From an uncultured Collinsella sp. (GTDB taxonomy: Bacteria > Actinomycetota > Coriobacteriia > Coriobacteriales > Coriobacteriaceae), in the NCBI GenBank assembly GCA_900541025.1, contig UQIL01000005.1, forward strand, positions 1 through 64,000: a stretch of 64,000 nucleotides of DNA, written 5' to 3'. Each line of letters begins with the position of its first letter. Within the stretch, counting starts at the first letter, position 1. The position numbers and the translations under genes were made by a program. The notes beneath the pieces were generated by a model, which was not told the origin of the DNA, did no database searches, and saw nothing but the letters and a program-made list of their open reading frames with translations. Shown here piece after piece: positions 28,798 through 39,691 of this stretch.

Positions 28798-28830
28798 TTA
28801 AAACGTTTCAGTTTATTGAAGCGTTTTAGT
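28798..28830 (+). promoter_or_regulatory. Two LacI/CcpA-like operator half-palindromes upstream of adhE
   Basis: TTAAAACGTTTCA (28798-28810) and TTGAAGCGTTTTAGT (28816-28830) each have a central CG with A-rich and T-rich flanks, as in LacI-family operators and cre sites. Their CG centres are 18 bases apart. They lie about 90 bases before the adhE start; a possible -10 TATCAT is near 28874. A similar, perfect palindrome is upstream of ppdK. Confidence 0.5.
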
Positions 28831-28920
28831 GTGCCTTTTAAAGGAATCTGACCGTTCGCCGAATAATTTCTTGCTATCATGCAAGGCGTAGGGTAAATCT
28901 CCGATCGCAAGGAGACACAA

Positions 28921-31569
28921 ATGGTGAAAAAGTCACCGGAAAACACTACTCCCGCAATTGTGGACAACGTAGAGGCGCTTGAGGCTAAGCTCGCTCAGAT
29001 GCGAGAGGCCCAGGCGCTTTTTGCTACGTACACGCAGGAGCAGGTCGACAAGATCTTCTATGAGGCCGCCATGGCCGCCAACAAGGCTCGTATCCCGTTG
29101 GCGAAGATGGCCATCGAGGAGACCGGCCGCGGCGTTCTTGAGGACAAGGTCATCAAGAACCACTACGCCGCAGAGTACATCTATAACGCTTACAAGAACA
29201 CCAAGACCTGTGGTGTCCTGGAGCGCGACGAGGCTTACGGCATCACCAAGATCGCCGAGCCCATCGGCATCGTGGGCGCCGTCATCCCGACGACCAACCC
29301 CACCTCCACCGCGATCTTCAAGACGCTGATCAGCCTGAAGACCCGCAACGCCATCATCATCTCCCCGCACCCGGCTGCCGCCAAGTGCACCATCGCCGCC
29401 GCCAAGCTCGTGCTTGACGCCGCCGTCAAGGCCGGCGCCCCCGAGGGCATCATCGGCTGGGTCGATGTCCCCTCCATCGAGCTGACCAACATGGTCATGC
29501 GCGACGTCGACATCATCCTCGCCACCGGTGGCCCGGGCATGGTCAAGGCCGCCTACTCCTCGGGCAAGCCCGCCCTGGGCGTTGGCGCCGGTAACACCCC
29601 GGTCGTCATCGACGACACCGCCGACGTGCTGCTCGCCGTCAACTCCATCATCCACTCCAAGACCTTCGACAACGGCATGATCTGCGCTTCCGAGCAGTCC
29701 GTGACCGTCATCGACACCATCTATGACCAGGTCAAGGCCGAGTTCCAGAAGCGCGGCTGCTACTTCGTCAAGCAGGGTGCCGAGATGGAGGCCCTGCGTG
29801 CCGCCATGTTCAAGAACGGCGCCCTCGATCACCGCATCCCCGGCATGGCTGCCGCCAAGATCGCCGAGCTCGCCGGCATCGAGGTTCCCGCCAAGACCAA
29901 GATCCTGATCGCCGAGGTCACCTCCACCGACCCCGCCAAGGAGGAGTTCTCCCACGAGAAGCTCTCCCCGGTCCTGGCCATGTATCACGCCAAGGACTTC
30001 CAGGAGGCCGTCGACAAGGCCGAGCACCTGGTGCTCGCCGGTGGCCCGGGCCACACCGCCTCTCTGTACGTGCACCCCGCCCAGGCCGAGAAGATCAGCC
30101 TGTTCGAGCACGTCATGAAGGCCTGCCGTATCGTCATCAACACCCCGTCCTCGCACGGTGGCATCGGTGACCTGTACAACTTTGGCATGAAGCCGTCTCT
30201 GACCCTGGGCTGCGGCTCCTGGGGCGGCAACTCCGTCTCCGAGAACGTTGGGGTGAAGCACTTGATCAACGTTAAGACTGTGGCCGAGCGCCGTGAGAAC
30301 ATGCTGTGGTTCCGCGCTCCCGAGAAGGTCTACTTCAAGAAGGGTTCCACGCCCGTCGCCCTCGACGAGCTGGGCAACGTCATGGGCAAGAAGCGCGCCT
30401 TCATCGTTACCGACCAGTTCCTCTTCAAGAATGGCAACACCCGCGCCATCGAGGCCAAGCTCGACGAGATGGGCATCGCCCACGACTGCTTCTACGACGT
30501 CGAGCCCGATCCGTCGCTGCAGTGCGCACGTCGCGGCGCCAAGCAGATGGCTCTCTTTGAGCCGGACGTCATCATCGCCGTCGGCGGTGGCTCCGCTATG
30601 GACGCCGGCAAGATCATGTGGATGATGTACGAGCACCCCGAGTGCAAGTTTGAGGACATGGCCATGGACTTCATGGACATCCGCAAGCGTATCTTCACCT
30701 TCCCCGAGATGGGCAAGAAGGCCTACTTCGTCGCCGTCCCGACCTCCTCGGGTACCGGCTCCGAGTGCACGCCGTTCGCCATCATCACCGACAAGGAGAC
30801 CGGCATCAAGTGGCCGCTCGCCGACTACGCGCTGCTCCCCAACATGGCTATCGTCGACGCCGACAACTGCATGACCGCCCCGCGCGGCCTGACCGCTGCC
30901 TCCGGCATCGACGTCATGACCCACGCCATCGAGTCCTACGTCTCCATCATGGCTTCCGACTACACCAAGGGCCTCTCCGAGCGCGCTGCCAAGCTCGTCT
31001 TTGAGAACCTGCCCTCCAGCTTCACGAACGGCGCCAAGGACCCGCACGCCCGCGAGGAGATGCACAACGCCTCCTGCATGGCCGGTATGGCCTTCGCCAA
31101 CGCCTTCCTGGGCCTCAACCACTCCATGGCTCACAAGCTCGGCGCTTTCCATCACCTGCCCCACGGCATCGCTAACGCCGTCATCCTGACCCGCGTCATG
31201 CGCTACAACGCCGCCGAGGCTCCCGTCAAGATGGGTACCTTCTCCCAGTATCCTTACCCCAACGCGCTGCACAACTACGCCGAGATGGCCAAGTACTGCG
31301 GCATCGAGGGCAAGGACGACAAGGAGGTCTTCGAGAACTTCATCACGAAGCTCGAGGAGCTCAAGGACTTCATCGGTGTCAAGAAGACCATCGCCGACTA
31401 CGGTGTTGACGAGCAGTACTTCCTCGACACCCTCGACGAGATGACCGAGCAGGCATTCAACGACCAGTGCACCGGCGCTAACCCGCGCTACCCGCTCATG
31501 AGCGAGATCAAGGAGCTCTACCTGGACGCCTACTACGGCCGCGAGCCCCAGGACTACGCCGTCTGCTAG
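28921..31569 (+). CDS. adhE: Bifunctional acetaldehyde-CoA/alcohol dehydrogenase
   Basis: AdhE reduces acetyl-CoA to acetaldehyde and then ethanol, regenerating NAD in anaerobic fermentation. The 882-residue product has an N-terminal CoA-acylating aldehyde dehydrogenase domain (catalytic Cys in GMICASEQS near residue 257) and, after a linker at about 455, an iron-dependent alcohol dehydrogenase domain with the NAD site VGGGSAMDAGK and GTGSECTPF and metal ligands in HSMAHKLGAFHHLPHG. Length is typical of spirosome-forming AdhE. AAGGAG lies nine bases upstream. Codon use is strongly biased to C-ending codons, a sign of high expression. Confidence 0.97.
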   Translation: MVKKSPENTTPAIVDNVEALEAKLAQMREAQALFATYTQEQVDKIFYEAAMAANKARIPLAKMAIEETGRGVLEDKVIKNHYAAEYIYNAYKNTKTCGVLERDEAYGITKIAEPIGIVGAVIPTTNPTSTAIFKTLISLKTRNAIIISPHPAAAKCTIAAAKLVLDAAVKAGAPEGIIGWVDVPSIELTNMVMRDVDIILATGGPGMVKAAYSSGKPALGVGAGNTPVVIDDTADVLLAVNSIIHSKTFDNGMICASEQSVTVIDTIYDQVKAEFQKRGCYFVKQGAEMEALRAAMFKNGALDHRIPGMAAAKIAELAGIEVPAKTKILIAEVTSTDPAKEEFSHEKLSPVLAMYHAKDFQEAVDKAEHLVLAGGPGHTASLYVHPAQAEKISLFEHVMKACRIVINTPSSHGGIGDLYNFGMKPSLTLGCGSWGGNSVSENVGVKHLINVKTVAERRENMLWFRAPEKVYFKKGSTPVALDELGNVMGKKRAFIVTDQFLFKNGNTRAIEAKLDEMGIAHDCFYDVEPDPSLQCARRGAKQMALFEPDVIIAVGGGSAMDAGKIMWMMYEHPECKFEDMAMDFMDIRKRIFTFPEMGKKAYFVAVPTSSGTGSECTPFAIITDKETGIKWPLADYALLPNMAIVDADNCMTAPRGLTAASGIDVMTHAIESYVSIMASDYTKGLSERAAKLVFENLPSSFTNGAKDPHAREEMHNASCMAGMAFANAFLGLNHSMAHKLGAFHHLPHGIANAVILTRVMRYNAAEAPVKMGTFSQYPYPNALHNYAEMAKYCGIEGKDDKEVFENFITKLEELKDFIGVKKTIADYGVDEQYFLDTLDEMTEQAFNDQCTGANPRYPLMSEIKELYLDAYYGREPQDYAVC

Positions 31570-31587
31570 TTTTTAGCACGGTTTTTT

Positions 31588-31626
31588 GCGGCGGGGGTGC
31601 ACGGGTGTTTCACACACCCCCGCCGT
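31588..31626 (+). terminator. Stable hairpin between adhE and the kinase gene
   Basis: GCGGCGGGGGTG (31588-31599) pairs with CACCCCCGCCGT (31615-31626). A T6 run precedes rather than follows it, so it is more likely an mRNA-stabilising or partial terminator structure than a classic terminator. Confidence 0.5.
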
Positions 31627-31658
31627 CGCTTCTATCGCATCGTTGAAAGGATGCAACC

Positions 31659-32423
31659 ATGCTGCTACCCGATTCCAAGACCGAGCTCGTCCGCCGTGGC
31701 AACAAGGTCGTTTACGACCTGGGCGACAAGATCGTCAAGGTCTTTAACGAGACCAAGCCTGTCTCCGACGTGTTCAACGAGGCTTTGAATCTTGCCCGCA
31801 TCAATGAGTGCGGCATCCGCAGCCCCAAGGCTCTCGAGGTTTCCCAGCTCGAGAACGCCAACGGCTGGGCGCTCGTGACCGAGAAGGTTCCGGGCACCAC
31901 CCTTGCCGAGAAGATGACTGCCGAGCCCCAGCGCTTTGGTGAGTACCTCGAGATGTTCGTCGACCTCCAGATCGAGATCCACGGCTACACCTCCCCGCTG
32001 CTCAACCGTCAGCGCGACAAGTTCGCCCGCATGATCGACAGCCTTGATCAGCTCAATGCCACCACGCGCTACAACCTTCAGGAGCGTCTGGACGGCATGA
32101 CCAAGGAGTTCAAGGTCTGCCACGGCGACTTCAACCCCTCCAACGTCATCGTCGGCGACGACGGCCAGCTCTATGTGTGCGACTGGGCACACGCCACCCA
32201 GGGCTCCCCTGCTGCCGACGTTGCCACCACCTACCTGCTCTTTGCCCTCAACAGCAAGGACCAGGCCGAGGCCTACCTGGAGCTCTACTGCGACCGTGCC
32301 GACATGCCCATGCAGGTCGTGCGTCAGTGGACGAGCATCGTCGCCGCTTCCGAGCTCGCTCGTAAGCGCAACGTGAACGATGAGTTCCTGAAGAACTGGA
32401 TCGACGTCGTCGATTATCAGTAA
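31659..32423 (+). CDS. Aminoglycoside phosphotransferase-fold kinase, substrate unknown
   Basis: The 254-residue product belongs to the APH/choline-kinase-like fold. It has an N-lobe with IVKVF (ATP-binding Lys), the catalytic loop HGDFNPSNV around residue 154, and the metal site CDWAHA around 174, in place of the DFG motif. All key residues are present. Homologues phosphorylate small molecules such as sugars, choline or antibiotics; the substrate cannot be told from sequence. It follows adhE by 90 bases, separated by a hairpin, and ends at its own terminator, so it may be partly co-expressed with adhE. Confidence 0.8.
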   Translation: MLLPDSKTELVRRGNKVVYDLGDKIVKVFNETKPVSDVFNEALNLARINECGIRSPKALEVSQLENANGWALVTEKVPGTTLAEKMTAEPQRFGEYLEMFVDLQIEIHGYTSPLLNRQRDKFARMIDSLDQLNATTRYNLQERLDGMTKEFKVCHGDFNPSNVIVGDDGQLYVCDWAHATQGSPAADVATTYLLFALNSKDQAEAYLELYCDRADMPMQVVRQWTSIVAASELARKRNVNDEFLKNWIDVVDYQ

Positions 32424-32460
32424 TATCTGAGCGATTTATTTCGCATCGGAGGCATAATGG

Positions 32461-32500
32461 AAAACCCCGCAGCTCGCATGGGCTGTGGGGTTTTCCTTTT
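32461..32500 (+). terminator. Intrinsic terminator of the kinase gene
   Basis: AAAACCCCGCAGC (32461-32473) pairs with GCTGTGGGGTTTT (32482-32494), followed by CCTTTT. Confidence 0.9.
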
Positions 32501-32527
32501 AGATATCGAGGATGCTACAAGATAATA

Positions 32528-32571
32528 GGACGGCCCCGCATCTCCCCGATTGGAGAAATGCGGGGCCGTCC
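32528..32571 (-). terminator. Strong hairpin downstream of proS
   Basis: GGACGGCCCCGCAT (32528-32541) and ATGCGGGGCCGTCC (32558-32571) form a very stable stem just after the proS stop on the minus strand. The T run is poor, but it faces the kinase terminator in a convergent gap. Confidence 0.7.
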
Positions 32572-32601
32572 CACATATCGAACTACAAGCAAAATCGTCG
32601 A

Positions 32602-34323
<1,722 letters not shown>

Positions 34324-35406
34324 TTATTTCTCCTCAATAAGCTTGTCGACCTCTGCCATAAGCGCGTCGACAATTTGGTCCTCAGCTACTTTACCAATGA
34401 TCTGGCCATGCGAAAAGAGCAAGGCCTGACCACGTCCGCAAGCAACGCCCAGGTCGGCATCAGAAGCCTCGCCGGGGCCATTAACGGCACATCCCATAAC
34501 GGCAATCGAAAGCGGCGCGGTATAGTTCTTAAGCCGCTCGGTTACTTCCTCGGCAATGGGAATAAGGTTAACCTGGCAGCGGGCGCACGTGGGGCACGAG
34601 ACAATCTCGGGGCCACGGCGACGCAGGCCCAACGACTGCAGAATACCCCAGGCAACCGGCGGCTCCTCAACCGGATCGGCTGTGAGCGACACACGCATGG
34701 TGTCGCCAATGCCTTCGGAAAGCAAGATACCCAAGCCTACAGAGCTCTTGATGGTGCCCTGGAGCTTGGTCCCCGCCTCCGTCACGCCCAGGTGAAGAGG
34801 AACGTGGGGAATCTCACGCGACAGGGCTCGATAGGTATCGAGCGTCGTTTGCACGCTATGGGCCTTGGCCGAAAGCACAATGTTCGTAAAGCCGCGGTCC
34901 TCAAAGTGCTTGACGAAGCGCTCGCTCGACATCACGAGCTTTTCGGGCTGCGTGAGGTCGTCGCGCTCGGCGATATCCTGCTCAAGCGAACCAGCGTTGA
35001 CACCGATGCGAATTGCGCAGCCCGCAGCACCCGCGGCATCGATGACAGCATCGACCTTGGCCCAATCGCCGATATTACCGGGATTGATGCGGAGCTTGGC
35101 GGCACCGGCCTCCACAGCGCCAATGGCCAGCTTGTGGTTAAAGTGGATATCGGCAACGATTGGCACCGGAGACTCGGCACAGATGGTGCGGAAACCCTCA
35201 AGCGCGGCCTCGGTGGGCACGCTCACACGCACGATATCGCAGCCAGCCTGCGCCAACGCGCACACTTGCGCAAGCGTTGCCTGGGCATCAGCGGTATCGG
35301 TGCAGGTCATGGATTGGACCACCACCGGCGCACCGCCACCGATCTGCACACCGCCCACATGCACGGGGCGCGTCAAATCGCGAGGCAAAGGATGGGATAA
35401 AGACAA
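34324..35406 (-). CDS. ispG: 4-hydroxy-3-methylbut-2-enyl diphosphate synthase (MEP pathway)
   Basis: IspG is a [4Fe-4S] enzyme that opens the cyclic diphosphate MEcPP to HMBPP, the sixth MEP step. The 360-residue product has the TIM-barrel start VHVGGVQIGGGAPVVVQSM, cluster cysteines in VSCPTCARCQV near residue 265, and a third Cys with a Glu ligand in MGCAVNGPGEA near 305. The most likely start is TTG at 35406 (LSLSHPLPRD), since GGAG lies upstream; GTG three codons earlier is possible. dxr and ispG sit two genes apart, with rseP between, the common order. Confidence 0.92.
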   Translation of the reverse strand: MSLSHPLPRDLTRPVHVGGVQIGGGAPVVVQSMTCTDTADAQATLAQVCALAQAGCDIVRVSVPTEAALEGFRTICAESPVPIVADIHFNHKLAIGAVEAGAAKLRINPGNIGDWAKVDAVIDAAGAAGCAIRIGVNAGSLEQDIAERDDLTQPEKLVMSSERFVKHFEDRGFTNIVLSAKAHSVQTTLDTYRALSREIPHVPLHLGVTEAGTKLQGTIKSSVGLGILLSEGIGDTMRVSLTADPVEEPPVAWGILQSLGLRRRGPEIVSCPTCARCQVNLIPIAEEVTERLKNYTAPLSIAVMGCAVNGPGEASDADLGVACGRGQALLFSHGQIIGKVAEDQIVDALMAEVDKLIEEK

Positions 35407-35419
35407 TCCAAACACTCCC

Positions 35420-36781
35420 CTACAGAATAAATCGAAGGATGTCGGAACGAAGCATATAGACAAACAGCAGCGCAAAGAGCGCGATGCCCACATAGCTCAC
35501 AATCGTCCGGACCTTGAGCGGAAGCTCGCGGCCCACAATCTTTTGAATGATCTCGATGACCAGCTTGCCGCCATCGAGTGGTGGGATGGGCAGCAGGTTC
35601 ATAAAGCCAAGCGAGAACGAAATGAGGGCGGCAAACGAAAGGAACGTGGCAGGACCGGCAGCAGCAGCCTGTGAGGACATAACGCTAATACCCACGATCG
35701 AAGAAGACTGATCGAGAATCTCCATCGTATGCTGCGGCTGGAGCAGGCGCATCACGCCCTCCGCGGTCTGCACAACATAGGAGAATGACAGACGCGCCGA
35801 CGTGATGGGGTCTAAACGGACCACCTGCGTAGAGGCATACACACCTAGGCGCTCGTCCTCTTTGAGCGCAACCGAGGTCGAATGCTGCTTGCCGTCGCGC
35901 TCATACTCAATGGCGATATCGTCCTTACCGGCGGCCTTGCCGATGGCATCGTAAACGTCCATCCAGGTAGAGCACGATACTCCGTCAACCGAAAGGATCG
36001 CGTCGCCGCCCTCGATTCCCGCCGCGGCGGCAATCGAGCCTTCGTCAACCTGGCCGATCACATTGGTATCCACCGGCACCGTGACGCCCGCGATGGAATA
36101 GATGCTCATAAGGAGCAAAAAGCCCGTCAGGATATTGACGATAATGCCCGCAAGCAGCATAAAGGAACGCTTGACAAAGCCCTGGCCCAAATAGGTGTGC
36201 GAGCGCTCGCGTGCAAGGAATTCAGACTCGGCGCACGGCAGCTCCCATACATCGCCCTCGGCAGTCGCGTGCTCACGATCGAACCGACGGCCGTCAAAGG
36301 TGGTATAACCCGCCGCGTCACGCGGCAGGGTCTGGTACTTGGTGGGATAGTAATTGGGCGAAGGCTTTTCCCCTTCTTCATACCAGGGAGCGATGGAGCC
36401 CCAGCCCAACAGCAAAGCACAGGCCTCGAGCACATCCTCCTCGGACAGCTCGAGCTCGACGGCAAGATCGGCCACCGTCACCCGGCCGTGACGATAGATG
36501 GCAGCAAGCACGCGGTCGGCACACGAGACGTCGGTCGGATCCATACCGCAGATGGCAGCGTAGCCACCCAGCAGCAGCGGGGTCACGCCAAACTTGGTTC
36601 CAATGCGACGTGACGTGTAATGGATGTCAAAGCGACACGGCAGGCCCAAAAAGAACTCGGTCACGCGGACGCCGCAGGCACGCGCCGCCAAAAAGTGGCC
36701 GCCCTCGTGCAAAAACACAAGGACGGAAAGCATCAGCAGGCCCCAAAAGACCGATGAGAGAACGCTCAGAACAGTATCCAT
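35420..36781 (-). CDS. rseP: Site-2 membrane protease RseP-like, with an inserted domain
   Basis: RseP-family enzymes are intramembrane zinc proteases that cut anti-sigma factors and signal peptide remnants. In this 453-residue product the HEGGH metal motif is at residues 25-29, GGYAAICGM at 72-80, one PDZ domain around 245-325 (VDEGSIAAAAGIEGGDAILS) and the third metal ligand in LLPIPPLDGGK near 400. Between residues about 82 and 190 an extra segment of roughly 100 residues is inserted, with a helical, winged-helix-like part (VLAAIYRHGRVTVADLAVEL). Start at ATG 36781; a TTG five codons earlier is possible. Lies between ispG and dxr. Confidence 0.9.
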   Translation of the reverse strand: MDTVLSVLSSVFWGLLMLSVLVFLHEGGHFLAARACGVRVTEFFLGLPCRFDIHYTSRRIGTKFGVTPLLLGGYAAICGMDPTDVSCADRVLAAIYRHGRVTVADLAVELELSEEDVLEACALLLGWGSIAPWYEEGEKPSPNYYPTKYQTLPRDAAGYTTFDGRRFDREHATAEGDVWELPCAESEFLARERSHTYLGQGFVKRSFMLLAGIIVNILTGFLLLMSIYSIAGVTVPVDTNVIGQVDEGSIAAAAGIEGGDAILSVDGVSCSTWMDVYDAIGKAAGKDDIAIEYERDGKQHSTSVALKEDERLGVYASTQVVRLDPITSARLSFSYVVQTAEGVMRLLQPQHTMEILDQSSSIVGISVMSSQAAAAGPATFLSFAALISFSLGFMNLLPIPPLDGGKLVIEIIQKIVGRELPLKVRTIVSYVGIALFALLFVYMLRSDILRFIL

Positions 36782-36806
36782 AAAACGAAAAAGCAATCCT
36801 TATGGG

Positions 36807-37994
36807 TTAGGAACGGGTTGCGGCGAGCACCTGCGCAGCCTTTTCACGCGCCCATGCATCGATGTCGCGAAGCTGCTCAAACGAATCGACCGCCTGCATA
36901 TCGTGGGAATCCATGCAGGATTCCACAATGCGATCGATATCGGTAAAGCTGCAGCCATCGTTCAGGAAGGCATCGACGGCGACCTCGTTGGCGGCATTGA
37001 GCACGCACGGCATGGTGCCACCCGTCTTGCCGGCACGTTCGGCCAGTGCCAGAGCGCGGAAGGTATCCATGTCGGCAGCATCAAACGTGAGCTGCCCCAG
37101 CTCGCGGAAATCGATACGAGGCGCCGGGGTATCCCAACGCTCGGGATACGAGAACGCGAACTGGATGGGAATACGCATGTCGGAAGCACCGAGATGCGCC
37201 ATCACGGAGCCGTCGGCGAACTCGACCATAGAGTGAATCTTGGACTGACGCTGCACGACCACGTTAATGAAATCGAGGTCGCAGTTAAACAGATGCATGG
37301 CCTCAATGCGCTCCAGGCCCTTGTTCATGAGGGTGGCGGAGTCGATGGTGATCTTGGCACCCATGGCCCACGTGGGATGTGCGAGGGCATCGGCACGCGT
37401 CACGCGGTCGAGCTCGTCGCGGGTGCGGCCAAAGAACGGACCGCCCGAGCAGGTGAGCCAAATACAATGAGCCTCGCGTGGGTTCTCCCCCAGATAGCAC
37501 TGGTAGATGGCGGAGTGCTCAGAGTCGACTGGAATAAGCTGGCCCGGTTGCGCCAACGGCATAAGCAAGTCGCCGCCGACGACGAGGGACTCCTTGTTGG
37601 CAAGGGCAAGGCGCTTATTAGAGGTCAAGGCCGCATGGCTCGCCTCGAGACCGGCGGCGCCCACAATAGCAACGAGCACGCAGTCGACATCGTCGCGACG
37701 CGCGAGCTCGCAAACCGCCTGCGCGCCAACGCCGAGCTTCGTTCCCTCGGGCAACTCCTGCAGCACGGCGTCATCGCCGTGAGCGACATCGGCCACGGCA
37801 ACCGCCGGAACCGAGAACTCGCGGGCAGCGGCAACGAGCTCGGAGGTATTGGAGTTAACGGACAGCGCCGTCACCTGCAGGCGATCGGCATGCTGACGGC
37901 ACACATCGAGTGCCTGGGTGCCGATAGAGCCCGTACAACCCAGGATGGCAACACGGAGGCGTCCATCGGGGCCATACGTCGTCTGGAATGACAT
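36807..37994 (-). CDS. dxr: 1-deoxy-D-xylulose 5-phosphate reductoisomerase
   Basis: Dxr converts DXP to MEP with NADPH, the first committed MEP step and the target of fosmidomycin. The 395-residue product has the NADPH motif ILGCTGSIGTQAL at residues 17-29, the metal and substrate site DSEHSAIYQC near 150, and GGPFFGRTRDEL after it. The ATG at 37994 shares bases with the cdsA stop (TAATG). The order uppS-cdsA-dxr-rseP is widespread. Confidence 0.96.
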   Translation of the reverse strand: MSFQTTYGPDGRLRVAILGCTGSIGTQALDVCRQHADRLQVTALSVNSNTSELVAAAREFSVPAVAVADVAHGDDAVLQELPEGTKLGVGAQAVCELARRDDVDCVLVAIVGAAGLEASHAALTSNKRLALANKESLVVGGDLLMPLAQPGQLIPVDSEHSAIYQCYLGENPREAHCIWLTCSGGPFFGRTRDELDRVTRADALAHPTWAMGAKITIDSATLMNKGLERIEAMHLFNCDLDFINVVVQRQSKIHSMVEFADGSVMAHLGASDMRIPIQFAFSYPERWDTPAPRIDFRELGQLTFDAADMDTFRALALAERAGKTGGTMPCVLNAANEVAVDAFLNDGCSFTDIDRIVESCMDSHDMQAVDSFEQLRDIDAWAREKAAQVLAATRS

Positions 37995-38893
37995 TACAGC
38001 ACGCCTCCGATCATCAAAAGCAGCTGAGCGGTAATGCAGCCAAAGATGAGCGAATCGCTACGATCGAGCATGCCGCCGTGGCCCGGGATAAGGTTACCGG
38101 AATCCTTAACGCCCACACCGCGCTTGATGCGTGACTCGATGAGGTCTCCGATAACGCCCAGGATGGACACGACCACGCCGCACAGCAGCGCATAGGGCAG
38201 GCTGAGCTTGTAGAAGTGCGTCGCCCACAGGATGAGCCAAATCAAAACCGAGCCCAGGATGCCGCCGACAAACCCCTCCCAGCTCTTTTTGGGAGAGATC
38301 TTGGGAACCATCTTGTGCTTGCCGATACGGCTGCCCACAATGTAGGCAAACGAATCGGAGACCCAAAGGGACGCGCAAACGCCCACTGAAAGCAGGGCGC
38401 CGGCAAAACCGGGCACGGCATCGCGCAGCAGCACGATAGCCGACAGCATAAAGCCAGTGTAGATGGGACCCATGAGCGTCACGGCCACATCAGAGATGCG
38501 GGTACGCGGCGACCAGACATACCAAATGCCCACAGCGAGCATCAGGGCAAAAAGCAGGGCATTCAGCAACATCGAATCGCCCAACGCCGACAGCGGAAAG
38601 AGTACGGCGGCAGCGATACCCATGCGCTCGTTAGCCATCTTGCCATCGAGCCTCGTCATACGGAAAAACTCATAACAGCACAGACCGCTCATGACGGAAA
38701 CAAAGATGGCAGTGGGCACGATACCCAAAACCAGGCACAGGATAAAGACAACGGCGTAGACGATACCGGCGGCGGCACGGGTAATAAAGCCCGCCAGCCA
38801 CGAACCGCTGCCGCTCTTCGCTGCAGGCGCTCCCGCAGTGGCAGCTTTACGCGCAGGCGTCTTGGGAACAGATGCCTTGGGACGATCGGACAC
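37994..38893 (-). CDS. cdsA: Phosphatidate cytidylyltransferase
   Basis: CdsA makes CDP-diacylglycerol, the branch point of phospholipid synthesis, in the membrane. The 299-residue product has about eight hydrophobic helices after a Lys/Ala-rich N-terminal tail of 25 residues, and the family signature SDSFAYIVGSRIGKHKM leading to SPKKSWEG and GHGGMLDRSDSLIF. The start is GTG at 38893, with GGAGG upstream, three bases after uppS. Confidence 0.95.
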   Translation of the reverse strand: MSDRPKASVPKTPARKAATAGAPAAKSGSGSWLAGFITRAAAGIVYAVVFILCLVLGIVPTAIFVSVMSGLCCYEFFRMTRLDGKMANERMGIAAAVLFPLSALGDSMLLNALLFALMLAVGIWYVWSPRTRISDVAVTLMGPIYTGFMLSAIVLLRDAVPGFAGALLSVGVCASLWVSDSFAYIVGSRIGKHKMVPKISPKKSWEGFVGGILGSVLIWLILWATHFYKLSLPYALLCGVVVSILGVIGDLIESRIKRGVGVKDSGNLIPGHGGMLDRSDSLIFGCITAQLLLMIGGVL

Positions 38894-38895
38894 GA

Positions 38896-39690
38896 TTAAG
38901 CCTCCTCGGTCTTGCTCAGTCCACCAAACCTACGGTCACGGCCCTGATAGGCCAAAATGGCGTCGACAAGACCCCAACGATCAAAGTCGGGCCAATAGGT
39001 ATCGGTGACGTAGAACTCGGAATAAGCTACCTGCCACAGCAGATAGTTCGAAAGGCGCAGCTCACCAGAGGTGCGAATCACAAGCTCAGGATCGGGAAGA
39101 CCGGCGGTATAGAGGTGGGAAGCCACCATGTCGTCATCAATTGCGGCAGGATCAATCTTACCGGCGACAACGTCGAGTGCGATCTGACGGACAGCGCGGG
39201 TAATCTCGGCACGCGCGCCGTAGTTGACGGCAAGCGCCAGCGTCATACCGGTGTGATCGGCGCACTCGGCAAGACCGCGTTCAAAAACGTCGCGGGTCTT
39301 CTTGGGCAGCGCGGAAATATCACCCAAAAAGACAACACGCACGTTTTCGCGCTTCAGAAGCGGCAGCTCGTCGATGAACGTCTTGGCAAACAGGTGCATC
39401 AAGACGTTGACCTCATGCTGCGGACGGTTCCAGTTTTCGGTAGAAAACGCATAGGCCGAAAGCACGTCGACGCCCAGACGCACGCAGGCGGTAATAATCT
39501 CGCGAAGGGAGACGATACCCGCCTTGTGGCCCTCGGTGCGCGCAAGACCGCGCGACGTGGCCCAACGACCGTTGCCGTCCATGATGCACGAGATATGGTG
39601 CGGAATGTTATTGAGGTCAAGGTCGGAAAAACCGACGCCCGTAGGGGCGTCGGCAAAGTACTCGACCAGTTTATACTCGTCGTATTGCAC
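38896..39690 (-). CDS. uppS: Undecaprenyl diphosphate synthase (cis-prenyltransferase)
   Basis: UppS extends farnesyl diphosphate to the C55 carrier used in wall synthesis. The 264-residue product has the catalytic CIMDGNGRWA at residues 35-44 (Asp and Arg), then STENWNRP, and the C-terminal RTSGELRLSNYLLWQ with ELxFxxxxWPDF pattern (SEFYVTDTYWPDF). The first 30 residues are an extension. GTG start at 39690 overlaps the end region of frr and has GGAG upstream. Confidence 0.95.
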   Translation of the reverse strand: MQYDEYKLVEYFADAPTGVGFSDLDLNNIPHHISCIMDGNGRWATSRGLARTEGHKAGIVSLREIITACVRLGVDVLSAYAFSTENWNRPQHEVNVLMHLFAKTFIDELPLLKRENVRVVFLGDISALPKKTRDVFERGLAECADHTGMTLALAVNYGARAEITRAVRQIALDVVAGKIDPAAIDDDMVASHLYTAGLPDPELVIRTSGELRLSNYLLWQVAYSEFYVTDTYWPDFDRWGLVDAILAYQGRDRRFGGLSKTEEA

Positions 39691-39691
39691 C

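Noticed and set aside
28933..31272. A 779-codon open frame opposite adhE
   Set aside because: Antisense shadow of a highly biased gene; no ribosome site and no family features.
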